From Clostridia bacterium (GTDB lineage Bacteria; Bacillota; Clostridia; Oscillospirales; UBA644): a DNA stretch of 6,122 nt. Shown here in pieces: positions 1 to 5,937 of this stretch. The stretch is from contig JAFPBP010000123.1 in assembly GCA_017424085.1 (NCBI GenBank), positions 1-6,122 of the forward strand. The letters are read 5' to 3'. Numbering within the stretch: the first letter of the stretch is position 1; every line of letters begins with the position of its first letter. The position numbers were made by a program, and so were the translations under genes. The notes beneath the pieces are model-generated. The model ran no database searches, had not been told where the DNA came from, and saw only the letters and a program-made list of their open reading frames with translations.

Positions 1-1587
1 ATCGAGCTTCTGAAAAATCCGAAACACGACATTCTCACAACTCTTACCGCTCCCGATTTCCCCGGTGGCGCTCAGCTGATCTACGACGCGGACGCTCTTC
101 GATCCATTTACGAAACGGGGCGGGGCTCCTTCCGTCTGCGCTCCAAATACCGTTACGACAAGAAGGGCAACTGTATCGAGATCTACGAGATCCCCTACAA
201 CACCACCATCGAGGCTTGTCAGGACAAGATCGAGGAGCTGGTGAAGCTGGGTAAGATCAAGGAAATTTCTTATATGCGCGACGAGACCGATATCAACGGT
301 CTGAAGCTTACCATCGATCTGAAACGTGGCGTCAATCCCGACCTTCTCATGCAGAAGCTGTATAAGCAGACGCCGCTGGAAAACTCCTTTTCCTGCAATT
401 TCAACGTCCTTGTGGGCTTTTCTCCCAAGGTCATGGGCGTGCGGGAGATCCTCAACGAGTGGATCGCCTTCCGTACCGAATGCATTCGCCGCGCCACCTA
501 TTACGATATTCAGAAAAAGAAGGAATATCTGCATCTCCTGCGCGGCTTGCGAAAGATCCTTCTGGACATCGACGAGGCGATCCGCATCATCCGTCAGACC
601 GAAGAGGCGGCGGACGTGGTTCCCAACCTGATGATCGGCTTCGGCATCGATCGCACCCAGGCGGAATACGTGGCGGAGATCAAGCTTCGCAATCTGAACC
701 GAGAATACATTCTCAATAAAACCGCAGAAACCGACGCTCTTGCGGAGGAGATCGAGGATCTGGAGGATCTGCTGGACAAGCCCAAGCGCATCCACAAGCT
801 GATGATCAAGCAGCTGCAGGAGATCTCCAAGAAATACGGCAAGCCCCGCAAGACGCAGCTTCTTTACCCCGACGAGATCGTTGAGGTCAACGAGGAGGAG
901 TCTGTGGAGGAATATCCCGTCACCCTCTTCCTGTCCAAGGCAGGCTACTTCAAGAAGATCACCGCCCTGTCCCTGCGAATGAGCGGTGAGCAGAAGTACA
1001 AGGAAGGGGACGAGCTTCTCTGTACCGTCGAGTCGGATAATGCCGCAAGCCTTCTGATCTTCACCGATAAGCATCAGGTCTATAAGTGCAAGGCGTCGGA
1101 ATTCTCCGATACGAAGGCAAGCGTTTTGGGCGATTTCCTGCCCCAGAAGCTGGGCTTCGACGAGGGAGAGGTTCCCGTGGCTCTGTTCTCCACACGGGAC
1201 TTTGCGGGTCACGTGGTCTTCTTCTTTGCCAACGGAAAGGCGGTTCGGGTGCCCATGAACGCCTACGAAACCAAGCAGAACCGTCGCAAGCTGATCAATG
1301 CTTATTCCGACGTGTCTCCCTTGGTCGGCATCTATTGCATCCGCGACGAGGCGGAATTCCTTCTGAAATCCTCCAATAACCGTAATCTTCTGGTCACATC
1401 CTCTCTGATCCCCGAAAAGGTCACCCGCAACGCCAACGGCGTTTCGGTCATGACTCTGCGGTCCAAGAATACGATCGTTTCTGCCGAGCCTTACGTTGCC
1501 GGAACCTTCGTCAAGCCCGACGGGTATCGCATCAAAGAGATCCCCGCGGCAGGCTTCCTTCTGAAGGATGCGGACAAGAAAAAATAA
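1..1587 (+). CDS. parC: Type IIA DNA topoisomerase subunit A (ParC/GyrA-like), 5'-truncated by the window
   Basis: This is the breakage-reunion subunit of a type II topoisomerase, which passes one DNA duplex through another with a GyrB/ParE-type ATPase partner. The frame is open from base 1 and ends at TAA 1585-1587, leaving 528 residues. Residues 15-19 read PDFPG and a YETGRG motif follows near residues 39-44. In GyrA both lie about 80-100 residues after the catalytic tyrosine, so roughly 200 N-terminal residues, including that tyrosine, lie outside the window. Next come the tower domain, a charged coiled-coil segment (about residues 215-285) and, from about residue 305, a beta-pinwheel C-terminal domain of roughly 220 residues. 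The canonical GyrA box (QRRGGKG type) is absent; the nearest match is the degenerate stretch ETKQNRRKL at 1267-1293. Its absence and the short C-terminal domain favour a topoisomerase IV (ParC) type over gyrase, but clostridial paralogs blur this line. The partner gene, if adjacent, would lie upstream. Confidence 0.93.
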   Translation: MELLKNPKHDILTTLTAPDFPGGAQLIYDADALRSIYETGRGSFRLRSKYRYDKKGNCIEIYEIPYNTTIEACQDKIEELVKLGKIKEISYMRDETDINGLKLTIDLKRGVNPDLLMQKLYKQTPLENSFSCNFNVLVGFSPKVMGVREILNEWIAFRTECIRRATYYDIQKKKEYLHLLRGLRKILLDIDEAIRIIRQTEEAADVVPNLMIGFGIDRTQAEYVAEIKLRNLNREYILNKTAETDALAEEIEDLEDLLDKPKRIHKLMIKQLQEISKKYGKPRKTQLLYPDEIVEVNEEESVEEYPVTLFLSKAGYFKKITALSLRMSGEQKYKEGDELLCTVESDNAASLLIFTDKHQVYKCKASEFSDTKASVLGDFLPQKLGFDEGEVPVALFSTRDFAGHVVFFFANGKAVRVPMNAYETKQNRRKLINAYSDVSPLVGIYCIRDEAEFLLKSSNNRNLLVTSSLIPEKVTRNANGVSVMTLRSKNTIVSAEPYVAGTFVKPDGYRIKEIPAAGFLLKDADKKK

Positions 1588-1594
1588 TCGAAAT

Positions 1595-1632
1595 CGTCGG
1601 CGTTGCCTCTGAGGTGATGCCGACGGTTTTTT
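1595..1632 (+). terminator. Intrinsic terminator of the topoisomerase gene
   Basis: A perfect 7-bp stem, CGTCGGC (1595-1601) with GCCGACG (1619-1625), continues inward through several G-U pairs to CCT/AGG with a CTG loop. It is followed by G and six T (1627-1632). It begins 7 bases after the topoisomerase stop codon, as expected for a Rho-independent terminator. Confidence 0.9.
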
Positions 1633-1662
1633 CGGATTCATCATTTTTGTGACTTTTTCCCC

Positions 1663-1688
1663 CATTCCCTTGACATTCGCGGGAATGT
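1663..1688. promoter_or_regulatory. Overlapping inverted repeats around the -35, candidate operator
   Basis: Two nested dyads share the right arm. CATTCCC (1663-1669) pairs with GGGAATG (1681-1687) across the -35 box, and ACATTC (1673-1678) pairs with GAATGT (1683-1688) with GCGG between them. Both cover the -35 and the spacer, where a bound regulator would block RNA polymerase. I do not recognise the regulator family. Confidence 0.5.
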
Positions 1689-1698
1689 GTTTTATAAT
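1670..1698 (+). promoter_or_regulatory. Consensus sigma-A promoter of the isomerase pair
   Basis: TTGACA at 1670-1675 and TATAAT at 1693-1698 are separated by exactly 17 bp, a perfect match to the housekeeping consensus. Transcription would begin near 1705, giving a leader of about 35 nt. The promoter starts 38 bp after the preceding terminator, so the isomerases form a separate transcription unit. Such a strong core promoter, set among inverted repeats, suggests control by a repressor (inference). Confidence 0.93.
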
Positions 1699-1708
1699 GA
1701 ATCAAAAG

Positions 1709-1725
1709 AACCGGAGCAACCGGTT
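1709..1725. promoter_or_regulatory. AACCGG-N5-CCGGTT inverted repeat just after the start site, candidate operator
   Basis: AACCGG at 1709-1714 and CCGGTT at 1720-1725 form a perfect 6-bp dyad around AGCAA, starting a few bases after the predicted transcription start. AACCGG also recurs directly at 1718-1723, nine bases on. The site could be a repressor operator or a short 5' hairpin just before the ribosome binding site at 1728-1732. The regulator is unknown. Confidence 0.5.
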
Positions 1726-1739
1726 ATGGAGGTATTGTT

Positions 1740-2528
1740 ATGACTGACCGTAAACTTTGGAAGACCGGACTTTCCATCGGACGGGTGTCCGAGGCTGCGC
1801 TGGAGCGTGCCGCCGCTGCCGGGCTGGATCTGGTTGAGATCAGCTGCATTCAGGACGATGACTTTGCAAACTGGGAAAAGGTTCCTCAGTGGGAAAAGAA
1901 GACCGGCGTAAAGGTCTGGTCGATCCATCTACCGTTCTATGGACCAGGTATTGCTCGCCCCGACGATTCCGACGAGGCTTGGGAGGCAACTCTTCCCGCT
2001 CTGAAATTCCTGATCGAGGGCGGCGGAGTGGCAGGCATTCCTTACATGGTGATCCATGCCAGCGGCGAATCGAAAGAGCTTGCCTCTGCGGATACCCGCG
2101 AGATCCGTATGCAGAGAGCCATTGCTCATCTTTCCGCCCTGTCCGATCTTTGTAAGGCAAACGGAAGCACCCTCTGCGTGGAGGTCCTGCCTCGTACCTG
2201 CATCGGAAACTGCTCCGACGAGATTCAGCGGATCATGGACAGCAATCCCGATATCCGCCTTTGCTTTGACGTGAACCATCTGTTGAAGGAAAGCCATACC
2301 GAGTTCGTGAAGAAGGTGGGCAAATACGCCGTCACCACCCATATTTCCGACTACGATTTCGTGGACGAGAAGCATTGGTTCCCCATGCAGGGTCAGATCA
2401 ATTGGAGAGAACTGCAGTCTGCTCTTGAAATCGCCGACTATAAGGGTCCCTTCCTGTACGAAACCATGCCCATGGGCTTTACCTGGGCTGACGTCCGCAA
2501 GAACCACGAGTATCTGAAGAATCTGTAA
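1740..2528 (+). CDS. Sugar phosphate isomerase/epimerase family protein (xylose-isomerase-like TIM barrel), first paralog
   Basis: A 262-residue protein of the xylose isomerase-like TIM-barrel superfamily (AP_endonuc_2 fold), whose members isomerise or epimerise sugars, inositols or related ketoses with a divalent metal. Candidate metal and active-site residues sit at strand ends in the usual order: H63 in IHLP, H106 in VIHASGE, E148 in CVEVLP, D177 and H180 in CFDVNH, H201 in THISDYD, H212, and E241 in FLYE. The length is typical and there is no signal peptide or membrane segment, so it should be cytosolic. The start is ATG 1740, 7 nt after GGAGG (1728-1732); the N-terminal MTDRK-WKTGLS matches its paralog from residue 1. 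It is the first gene of a two-gene unit with a consensus promoter. The exact substrate cannot be told from sequence. The alpha-galactosidase across the convergent boundary hints at carbohydrate catabolism, but only by proximity. Confidence 0.88.
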   Translation: MTDRKLWKTGLSIGRVSEAALERAAAAGLDLVEISCIQDDDFANWEKVPQWEKKTGVKVWSIHLPFYGPGIARPDDSDEAWEATLPALKFLIEGGGVAGIPYMVIHASGESKELASADTREIRMQRAIAHLSALSDLCKANGSTLCVEVLPRTCIGNCSDEIQRIMDSNPDIRLCFDVNHLLKESHTEFVKKVGKYAVTTHISDYDFVDEKHWFPMQGQINWRELQSALEIADYKGPFLYETMPMGFTWADVRKNHEYLKNL

Positions 2529-2534
2529 CGATAT

Positions 2535-2566
2535 TGCGGTACCGAGGTCCTCGGTGCCGCATTTTT
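2535..2566 (+). terminator. Terminator-like hairpin between the two isomerase paralogs
   Basis: A 12-bp stem with one T-G wobble (2535-2546 with 2550-2561, arms TGCGGTACCGAG and CTCGGTGCCGCA) has a 3-nt GTC loop and is followed by five T (2562-2566). It begins 7 bases after the first paralog's stop. Only about 18 nt then remain to the next gene's start codon, too little for a new promoter. It is therefore likely to reduce, rather than fully prevent, read-through into the second gene, or to protect the upstream 3' end. Confidence 0.85.
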
Positions 2567-2571
2567 AAGTA

Positions 2572-2576
2572 AGGAG
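2572..2576 (+). promoter_or_regulatory. Ribosome binding site deciding the second isomerase start
   Basis: AGGAG lies 8 nt before ATG 2585 but only 2 nt before an in-frame TTG at 2579. The ATG is therefore the start, and it restores exact alignment with the first paralog's MTDRK N-terminus. Confidence 0.85.
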
Positions 2577-2584
2577 AATTGATT

Positions 2585-3361
2585 ATGACCGATCGCAAAA
2601 TGTGGAAAACAGGCTTGTCCTTCGGCGCCGTTTCGCTGGCAAAGCTGCAGCGTGCCGCCCGTGCAGGTCTGAACCTGGTAGAGATCAACGGGATCGATGA
2701 TCCCGAAAATTGGAGCAAGGTTCCCCAATGGGAGAAGGAGACGGGAGTAAAGGTCTGGTCCTTCCACCTCCCCTTCAAAAAGGTTGGCAGACCCGACGAT
2801 CCCGACGAGCTTTGGAATGAGGTGTTCCCCCGCCACGCGGAGTATATCGCCCGTTGCGGAGAAGCGGGGATCAAGCACATGGTCATCCATTCCAGCGGTG
2901 AATCCAAGGAGCTTTGGGTTCCTGAGACCCGTGAGATCCGCATGCAGCGCGCGATTGAGCGGTTGAATGCCCTGTCTGACCTCTGCAAAAAGAGCGGAAC
3001 GGTTCTCTGCGTTGAGGTGTTGCCTCGCGTTTGCATCGGAAACTGCTCCGACGAGATCCTTCGCATCATGGCGTCCAACCCCGACCTGAGAGTCTGCTTC
3101 GACGTGAACCATCTGCTGAAGGAGGATCACGTGACCTTCGTGAAAAAGGTTGCGCCTTATATCGTTACCACCCATATTTCGGACTATGATTTCAAGGACG
3201 AATGCCATATGCTCCCCATGCGCGGACAGATCAATTGGAGAGAGCTGCAGACTGTTCTGGAGTTGGAGAACTACAAGGGTCCCTTCCTGTACGAGGGGTT
3301 GGGGCTCGGGTACACCATGGAGGACGTCCGTCCCAATCACGAATATCTGAAAAATCTGTAA
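2585..3361 (+). CDS. Sugar phosphate isomerase/epimerase family protein, second paralog
   Basis: A 258-residue TIM-barrel protein, about 70% identical to the preceding gene by my hand alignment (180 of 258 positions). All the candidate metal and active-site residues are kept: H61, H102, E144, D173, H176, H197, H208 and E237. The differences concentrate in two places: residues 64-91, which carry a short deletion relative to the paralog, and the loop after the last active-site glutamate (residues 238-246). In these barrels both could shape the substrate pocket. This suggests a duplication with altered specificity, not a redundant copy. The start is ATG 2585, chosen from Shine-Dalgarno spacing and paralog alignment. 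It probably shares the upstream promoter through the intergenic hairpin. The specific reaction is unknown. No signal peptide or membrane segment is seen. Confidence 0.88.
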   Translation: MTDRKMWKTGLSFGAVSLAKLQRAARAGLNLVEINGIDDPENWSKVPQWEKETGVKVWSFHLPFKKVGRPDDPDELWNEVFPRHAEYIARCGEAGIKHMVIHSSGESKELWVPETREIRMQRAIERLNALSDLCKKSGTVLCVEVLPRVCIGNCSDEILRIMASNPDLRVCFDVNHLLKEDHVTFVKKVAPYIVTTHISDYDFKDECHMLPMRGQINWRELQTVLELENYKGPFLYEGLGLGYTMEDVRPNHEYLKNL

Positions 3362-3370
3362 TTTTCAATA

Positions 3371-3405
3371 AAAAAAGGACTGAGATGCTTTCTCAGTCCT
3401 TTTTT
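3371..3405. terminator. Bidirectional intrinsic terminator between convergent genes
   Basis: The stem GGACTGAGA (3377-3385) with TCTCAGTCC (3391-3399) has a 5-nt loop. Six A precede it (3371-3376) and six T follow it (3400-3405), so it works as a Rho-independent terminator in both directions. It serves the isomerase unit on the plus strand and the alpha-galactosidase gene, which ends at 3420, on the minus strand. Confidence 0.95.
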
Positions 3406-3419
3406 CTGTTAAATTCCGT

Positions 3420-5588
3420 TTATTTCCCGATCTCCTTCAGATAGACCTTGAAGGATTCGCTGTCCCGCATCACGGCGGTGCGGTTGACTCCTGCGTTCAT
3501 CCAGACCCGTCCGCTCTGCACCGTGCCGCTTTCGTCGGCGTAGTATTTGTCGGGATCCAGCCCGCGGAATTTTACGGTTCTGCGGGTGGTTTTCCGACCT
3601 CGGATGCAGACGAAGGTGAGAAGCGCCTCGCTCTTGTCGGGGGAGACGTAGACCCAGGCACACTCCTTCCCGTCGGGGGGAACGACGCGGTAAAGATCCC
3701 CGAAGTGGATCAGATCGTAATATTTGTGATATTCCGCCACGTGCGCCTTTGTCGATTCCCGTTCTTCCTCGGTCATCTTAGTTATGTCCAGCTCGTAGCC
3801 GAAGGTTCCTGCCAGCGCCACGTTGGCACGGGTCTCCATGGGGGTGATCCGCGTAGAGTGGCAGGTCGCCACGTGGCTTCCCACGGAAGATGTGGGGTAG
3901 CACATGGAGGTTCCGTACTGAATGGAAAGACGGTCGATGGCGTCGGTATTGTCGCTGGTCCAGATCTGGGGAGAGTAGTAGAGCATGGCGGGATCAAACC
4001 GTCCGCCACCGCCCGAGCAGCCCTCCAGAAGCAGGTCGGGATGAGCCTTGAGCAGGCGCTCCAGAAGATCGTAGAGCCCCAGCACGTAGCGGTGGGAGAT
4101 CTCTTTTTGCCGCTCGGCGGGAAGAAGAGCACTCGCAGGCTCGGTGATATTGCGGTTAAAGTCCCATTTTACGTATTCGATGCGGGCTTCCCGCAGAATT
4201 TTATCCATGGCGTCGAAGAGATAATCCCGTACGTCCTTTCGGGACAGATCAAGCACGTATTGGGTGCGTCCGATGGACATCTCCCGCCCCTCCACCTGCA
4301 GGCACCAGTCGGGGTGCGCGCGGTACAGGTCGCTGTCGGGGTTCACCATTTCGGGTTCGAACCAAAGACCGAATTTCATGCCAAGATCGTGGATCCGATC
4401 GGACAGCGCCTTGATGCCGCCCTTGAGCTTTTTTTCGTTGACTACCCAGTCTCCAAGCCCTGCTTTATCGTTGTTTCGGGCACCGAACCAGCCGTCGTCG
4501 AGGACCAGCATTTCCAGCCCAACCTCGTGGGCAACAAGGGCAATATTATAGATCTTGTCCTGGTCAAAGTTGAAGTAGGTGCCCTTCCAGTTGTTGACAA
4601 GAAGGGGGCGTTTTGCGTTCTTCCAGGGACCGCGGCACAGGTTGTTGCGATAAAGCTTGTGATAGGTGCGGCTCATTTCGCCTAAGCCGCCGTCGGAATA
4701 GACCGAGACCACCTCGGGAGTATCAAAGAATTCGCCCGATTCCAATTTCCATCCGAAATCGGTGGGGTTGATTCCCATGATCACTCTCAGATCTCCGTCG
4801 GAGTTCTTTTCGGTCTGCGCCGAAAAGTTTCCGCTGTAGACCAGATTGAAGCCGTATACGGCTCCCGTATCCTCGGTGGCGTTCTTGTCCGCAATGGCAA
4901 CGAAGGGGTTGTGATAATGGCTCGAGGCGCCCCGCTTGCTTTCCATGGAGGTGATCCCGAAGGGGAGATCCTTCCGCTCGAAGGTTCGCTCCTTGGTCCA
5001 GTCTCCGTACAGATGGCAGATCTGCCAATCTCCGAAGGGGATCTCGCAGCAGGAGGAATAGACCCGCTCCAGATCCATGGGGTGGGCTGCGGTGTTTTCC
5101 ACCCGTGCGTGGCGGGCAAGGGCGTCGTAATTGGTAAATACCGTATAGAACAGGGTCACCCGTGCTCCCGTGACCTTATCGGTTGCAACGATCTCCAGCG
5201 TCTGTGCCTCGTCCTCTGCGGCGTAGGTTGCGGGCTGATGGGGGATCTCCCGCTTTCCGTCGTAGATCCGATGGGATTGATAGCGGATGTCTGTGGAGGC
5301 GTTCCCGCGATACTCACGGATCTGCAGGGCGCTGACCCGATAGTCTCCCACCCCGTTGGTGGAGTATTCCATGGGCGCCGTGTCGGTCTGCACCAAAAGG
5401 TCTGCCGTGCTGGGCGCAAAGGAAGCCTTCCCCGTGCGGGCGGAGTAGGCTCTCAGATCGCAGGGCGGAACCCAGGCGCCGTAGTAATCGTGGATCAGAT
5501 ATCCGTTTTCGGTAACGTGAAAAACGTACGCCGTGTTGGGCGTGGAAAGATAAAAGGTTTTGCTTTCTTCCAGATATTGGATCGGCAT
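3420..5588 (-). CDS. Alpha-galactosidase, glycoside hydrolase family 36
   Basis: A 722-residue enzyme, usual length for bacterial GH36, that hydrolyses terminal alpha-1,6-galactose from melibiose, raffinose, stachyose or galactomannan oligosaccharides with retention of configuration. The N-terminal 300 or so residues form the family's beta-sandwich. The TIM barrel follows, with NNW at 332-334, LDDGWFG around D364-D365, GLWFEPEM, KWDFNRN with the predicted nucleophile D476, GCSGGGGRFD at 523-532, and SDNTDA with the predicted acid/base D546. The 70-residue distance between the two catalytic aspartates fits the family. A C-terminal beta domain ends the protein. There is no signal peptide, so it is probably cytosolic and needs imported substrate; no transporter lies in the window. 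A start at 5597 is possible, but its ribosome binding site would touch the ATG, whereas ATG 5588 has AAAGGA 8 nt upstream and gives an N-terminus typical of the family. Transcribed alone from its own promoter. Confidence 0.96.
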   Translation of the reverse strand: MPIQYLEESKTFYLSTPNTAYVFHVTENGYLIHDYYGAWVPPCDLRAYSARTGKASFAPSTADLLVQTDTAPMEYSTNGVGDYRVSALQIREYRGNASTDIRYQSHRIYDGKREIPHQPATYAAEDEAQTLEIVATDKVTGARVTLFYTVFTNYDALARHARVENTAAHPMDLERVYSSCCEIPFGDWQICHLYGDWTKERTFERKDLPFGITSMESKRGASSHYHNPFVAIADKNATEDTGAVYGFNLVYSGNFSAQTEKNSDGDLRVIMGINPTDFGWKLESGEFFDTPEVVSVYSDGGLGEMSRTYHKLYRNNLCRGPWKNAKRPLLVNNWKGTYFNFDQDKIYNIALVAHEVGLEMLVLDDGWFGARNNDKAGLGDWVVNEKKLKGGIKALSDRIHDLGMKFGLWFEPEMVNPDSDLYRAHPDWCLQVEGREMSIGRTQYVLDLSRKDVRDYLFDAMDKILREARIEYVKWDFNRNITEPASALLPAERQKEISHRYVLGLYDLLERLLKAHPDLLLEGCSGGGGRFDPAMLYYSPQIWTSDNTDAIDRLSIQYGTSMCYPTSSVGSHVATCHSTRITPMETRANVALAGTFGYELDITKMTEEERESTKAHVAEYHKYYDLIHFGDLYRVVPPDGKECAWVYVSPDKSEALLTFVCIRGRKTTRRTVKFRGLDPDKYYADESGTVQSGRVWMNAGVNRTAVMRDSESFKVYLKEIGK

Positions 5589-5596
5589 AAGGATCA

Positions 5597-5602
5597 TCCT
5601 TT
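5597..5602 (-). promoter_or_regulatory. Ribosome binding site of the alpha-galactosidase, inside a small dyad
   Basis: Read on the minus strand, AAAGGA at 5602-5597 lies 8 nt before ATG 5588. It sits within AAGGA-TGA-TCCTT (5601-5589), a 5-bp hairpin with a 3-nt loop ending directly at the start codon. The dyad could mask the site weakly, though so short a hairpin may not matter. Confidence 0.65.
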
Positions 5603-5631
5603 CTCAGACGGGATTTGCTTCGTTTTTCCTT

Positions 5632-5660
5632 ATTGTAGCATGAATCGAAGGGCTTGTCAA
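5632..5660 (-). promoter_or_regulatory. Promoter of the alpha-galactosidase gene
   Basis: On the minus strand, TTGACA (5660-5655) and TACAAT (5637-5632) are 17 bp apart, a near-perfect sigma-A promoter. Transcription would start near 5625, about 37 nt before ATG 5588. Upstream of the -35, A-runs around 5664-5669, 5681-5686 and 5694-5699 could act as UP-element-like sequence. Confidence 0.9.
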
Positions 5661-5663
5661 GCC
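5651..5663. promoter_or_regulatory. Palindrome over the -35 of the alpha-galactosidase promoter, candidate operator
   Basis: GGCTTG (5651-5656) and CAAGCC (5658-5663) form a perfect 6-bp dyad around one central base, containing the whole -35 box. A regulator bound here would exclude RNA polymerase. Repression in the absence of alpha-galactosides would be sensible but is inference. Confidence 0.5.
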
Positions 5664-5705
5664 GTTTTTCGCAAGTTTCGCTTTTTCGGTCAAAAAAGAG
5701 CCGCC

Positions 5706-5905
5706 GTTGTGGCACCTGCCGTAGAGCAGGTGCCACAGTTATATTCGCCTGCGGCGAGTTCTATTGCATCGCAGTGGTATTCGGCTATCGCCGAGTGATA
5801 TTCGCTACGCGAGCTTGGGAGGCGAATATAATATCACTGCGACCATCGGGAGCAATATCACTGTTGCTTGCAACAATATCACTCCGACAAAGTCGGAATA
5901 CAACT
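5706..5905. repeat. Mirrored array of covarying stem-loop units joined by AGT-NNT-ATT
   Basis: About 200 bp are built from short stem-loops, each opening with ATT (or GTT) and closing with AGT, spaced by 3 nt. Plus-strand units are 5706-5739 (11 to 12-bp stem, loop CGTAGA), 5743-5759, 5763-5775, 5779-5796 and 5800-5814. The spacers are TAT, TCT, GGT and GAT. From about 5830 the same design appears on the minus strand: units 5836-5856 (imperfect), 5860-5877 and 5881-5899, with GAT spacers, ending in TGT then AGT at 5905. The outer edges resemble inverted repeats (AGTTATATTCG against AGTTGTATTCC), and ATTCGC (5800-5805) pairs with GCGAAT (5822-5827) at the centre. Stem sequences differ from unit to unit while complementarity is kept. 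No T-run follows on either strand, so it is not an ordinary terminator. It could be a miniature inverted-repeat element or a structured-DNA boundary. The rest of 5589-6035 holds only promoters and a leader, with no protein gene. Confidence 0.85.
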
Positions 5906-5933
5906 TGACAACTATCGACTGATATGTTATAAT
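5905..5933 (+). promoter_or_regulatory. Extended -10 promoter of the nucleotidyltransferase gene
   Basis: TTGACA (5905-5910) and TATAAT (5928-5933) are 17 bp apart, with TG at 5925-5926 forming an extended -10. It is a full-consensus strong promoter. Its -35 begins on the last base of the hairpin array. Transcription would start near 5940. Confidence 0.92.
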
Positions 5934-5937
5934 AAAA

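Noticed and set aside
1929..3340. Minus-strand open frames opposite the two isomerase genes (2438-3340 and 1929-2507)
   Set aside because: They mirror each other only because the sense genes are paralogs; their similarity is antisense shadow. No promoter or ribosome binding site supports them.
5595..5597. Upstream ATG as the alpha-galactosidase start
   Set aside because: The only Shine-Dalgarno candidate would abut this ATG, while the ATG at 5588 has ideal spacing.
5706..5739. Intrinsic terminator for the minus-strand direction
   Set aside because: The stem is strong, but the nearest T-run on that strand lies about ten bases beyond it, and no gene ends there.
3705..5798. Long plus-strand open frames (3705-4685 and 4911-5798) opposite the alpha-galactosidase
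   Set aside because: They lie antisense to a clear GH36 gene, have no family motifs or credible ribosome binding sites, and arise from GC-rich codon use.
5827..5832. TATAAT in the middle of the array as a promoter
   Set aside because: The sequence 17 bp upstream (GCTACG) bears no resemblance to a -35 and no extended -10 TG is present.
5706..5905. CRISPR array
   Set aside because: Units are 13-34 bp with no constant long repeat and no unique spacers of constant length; the variable parts are self-complementary and the spacers are 3 nt.
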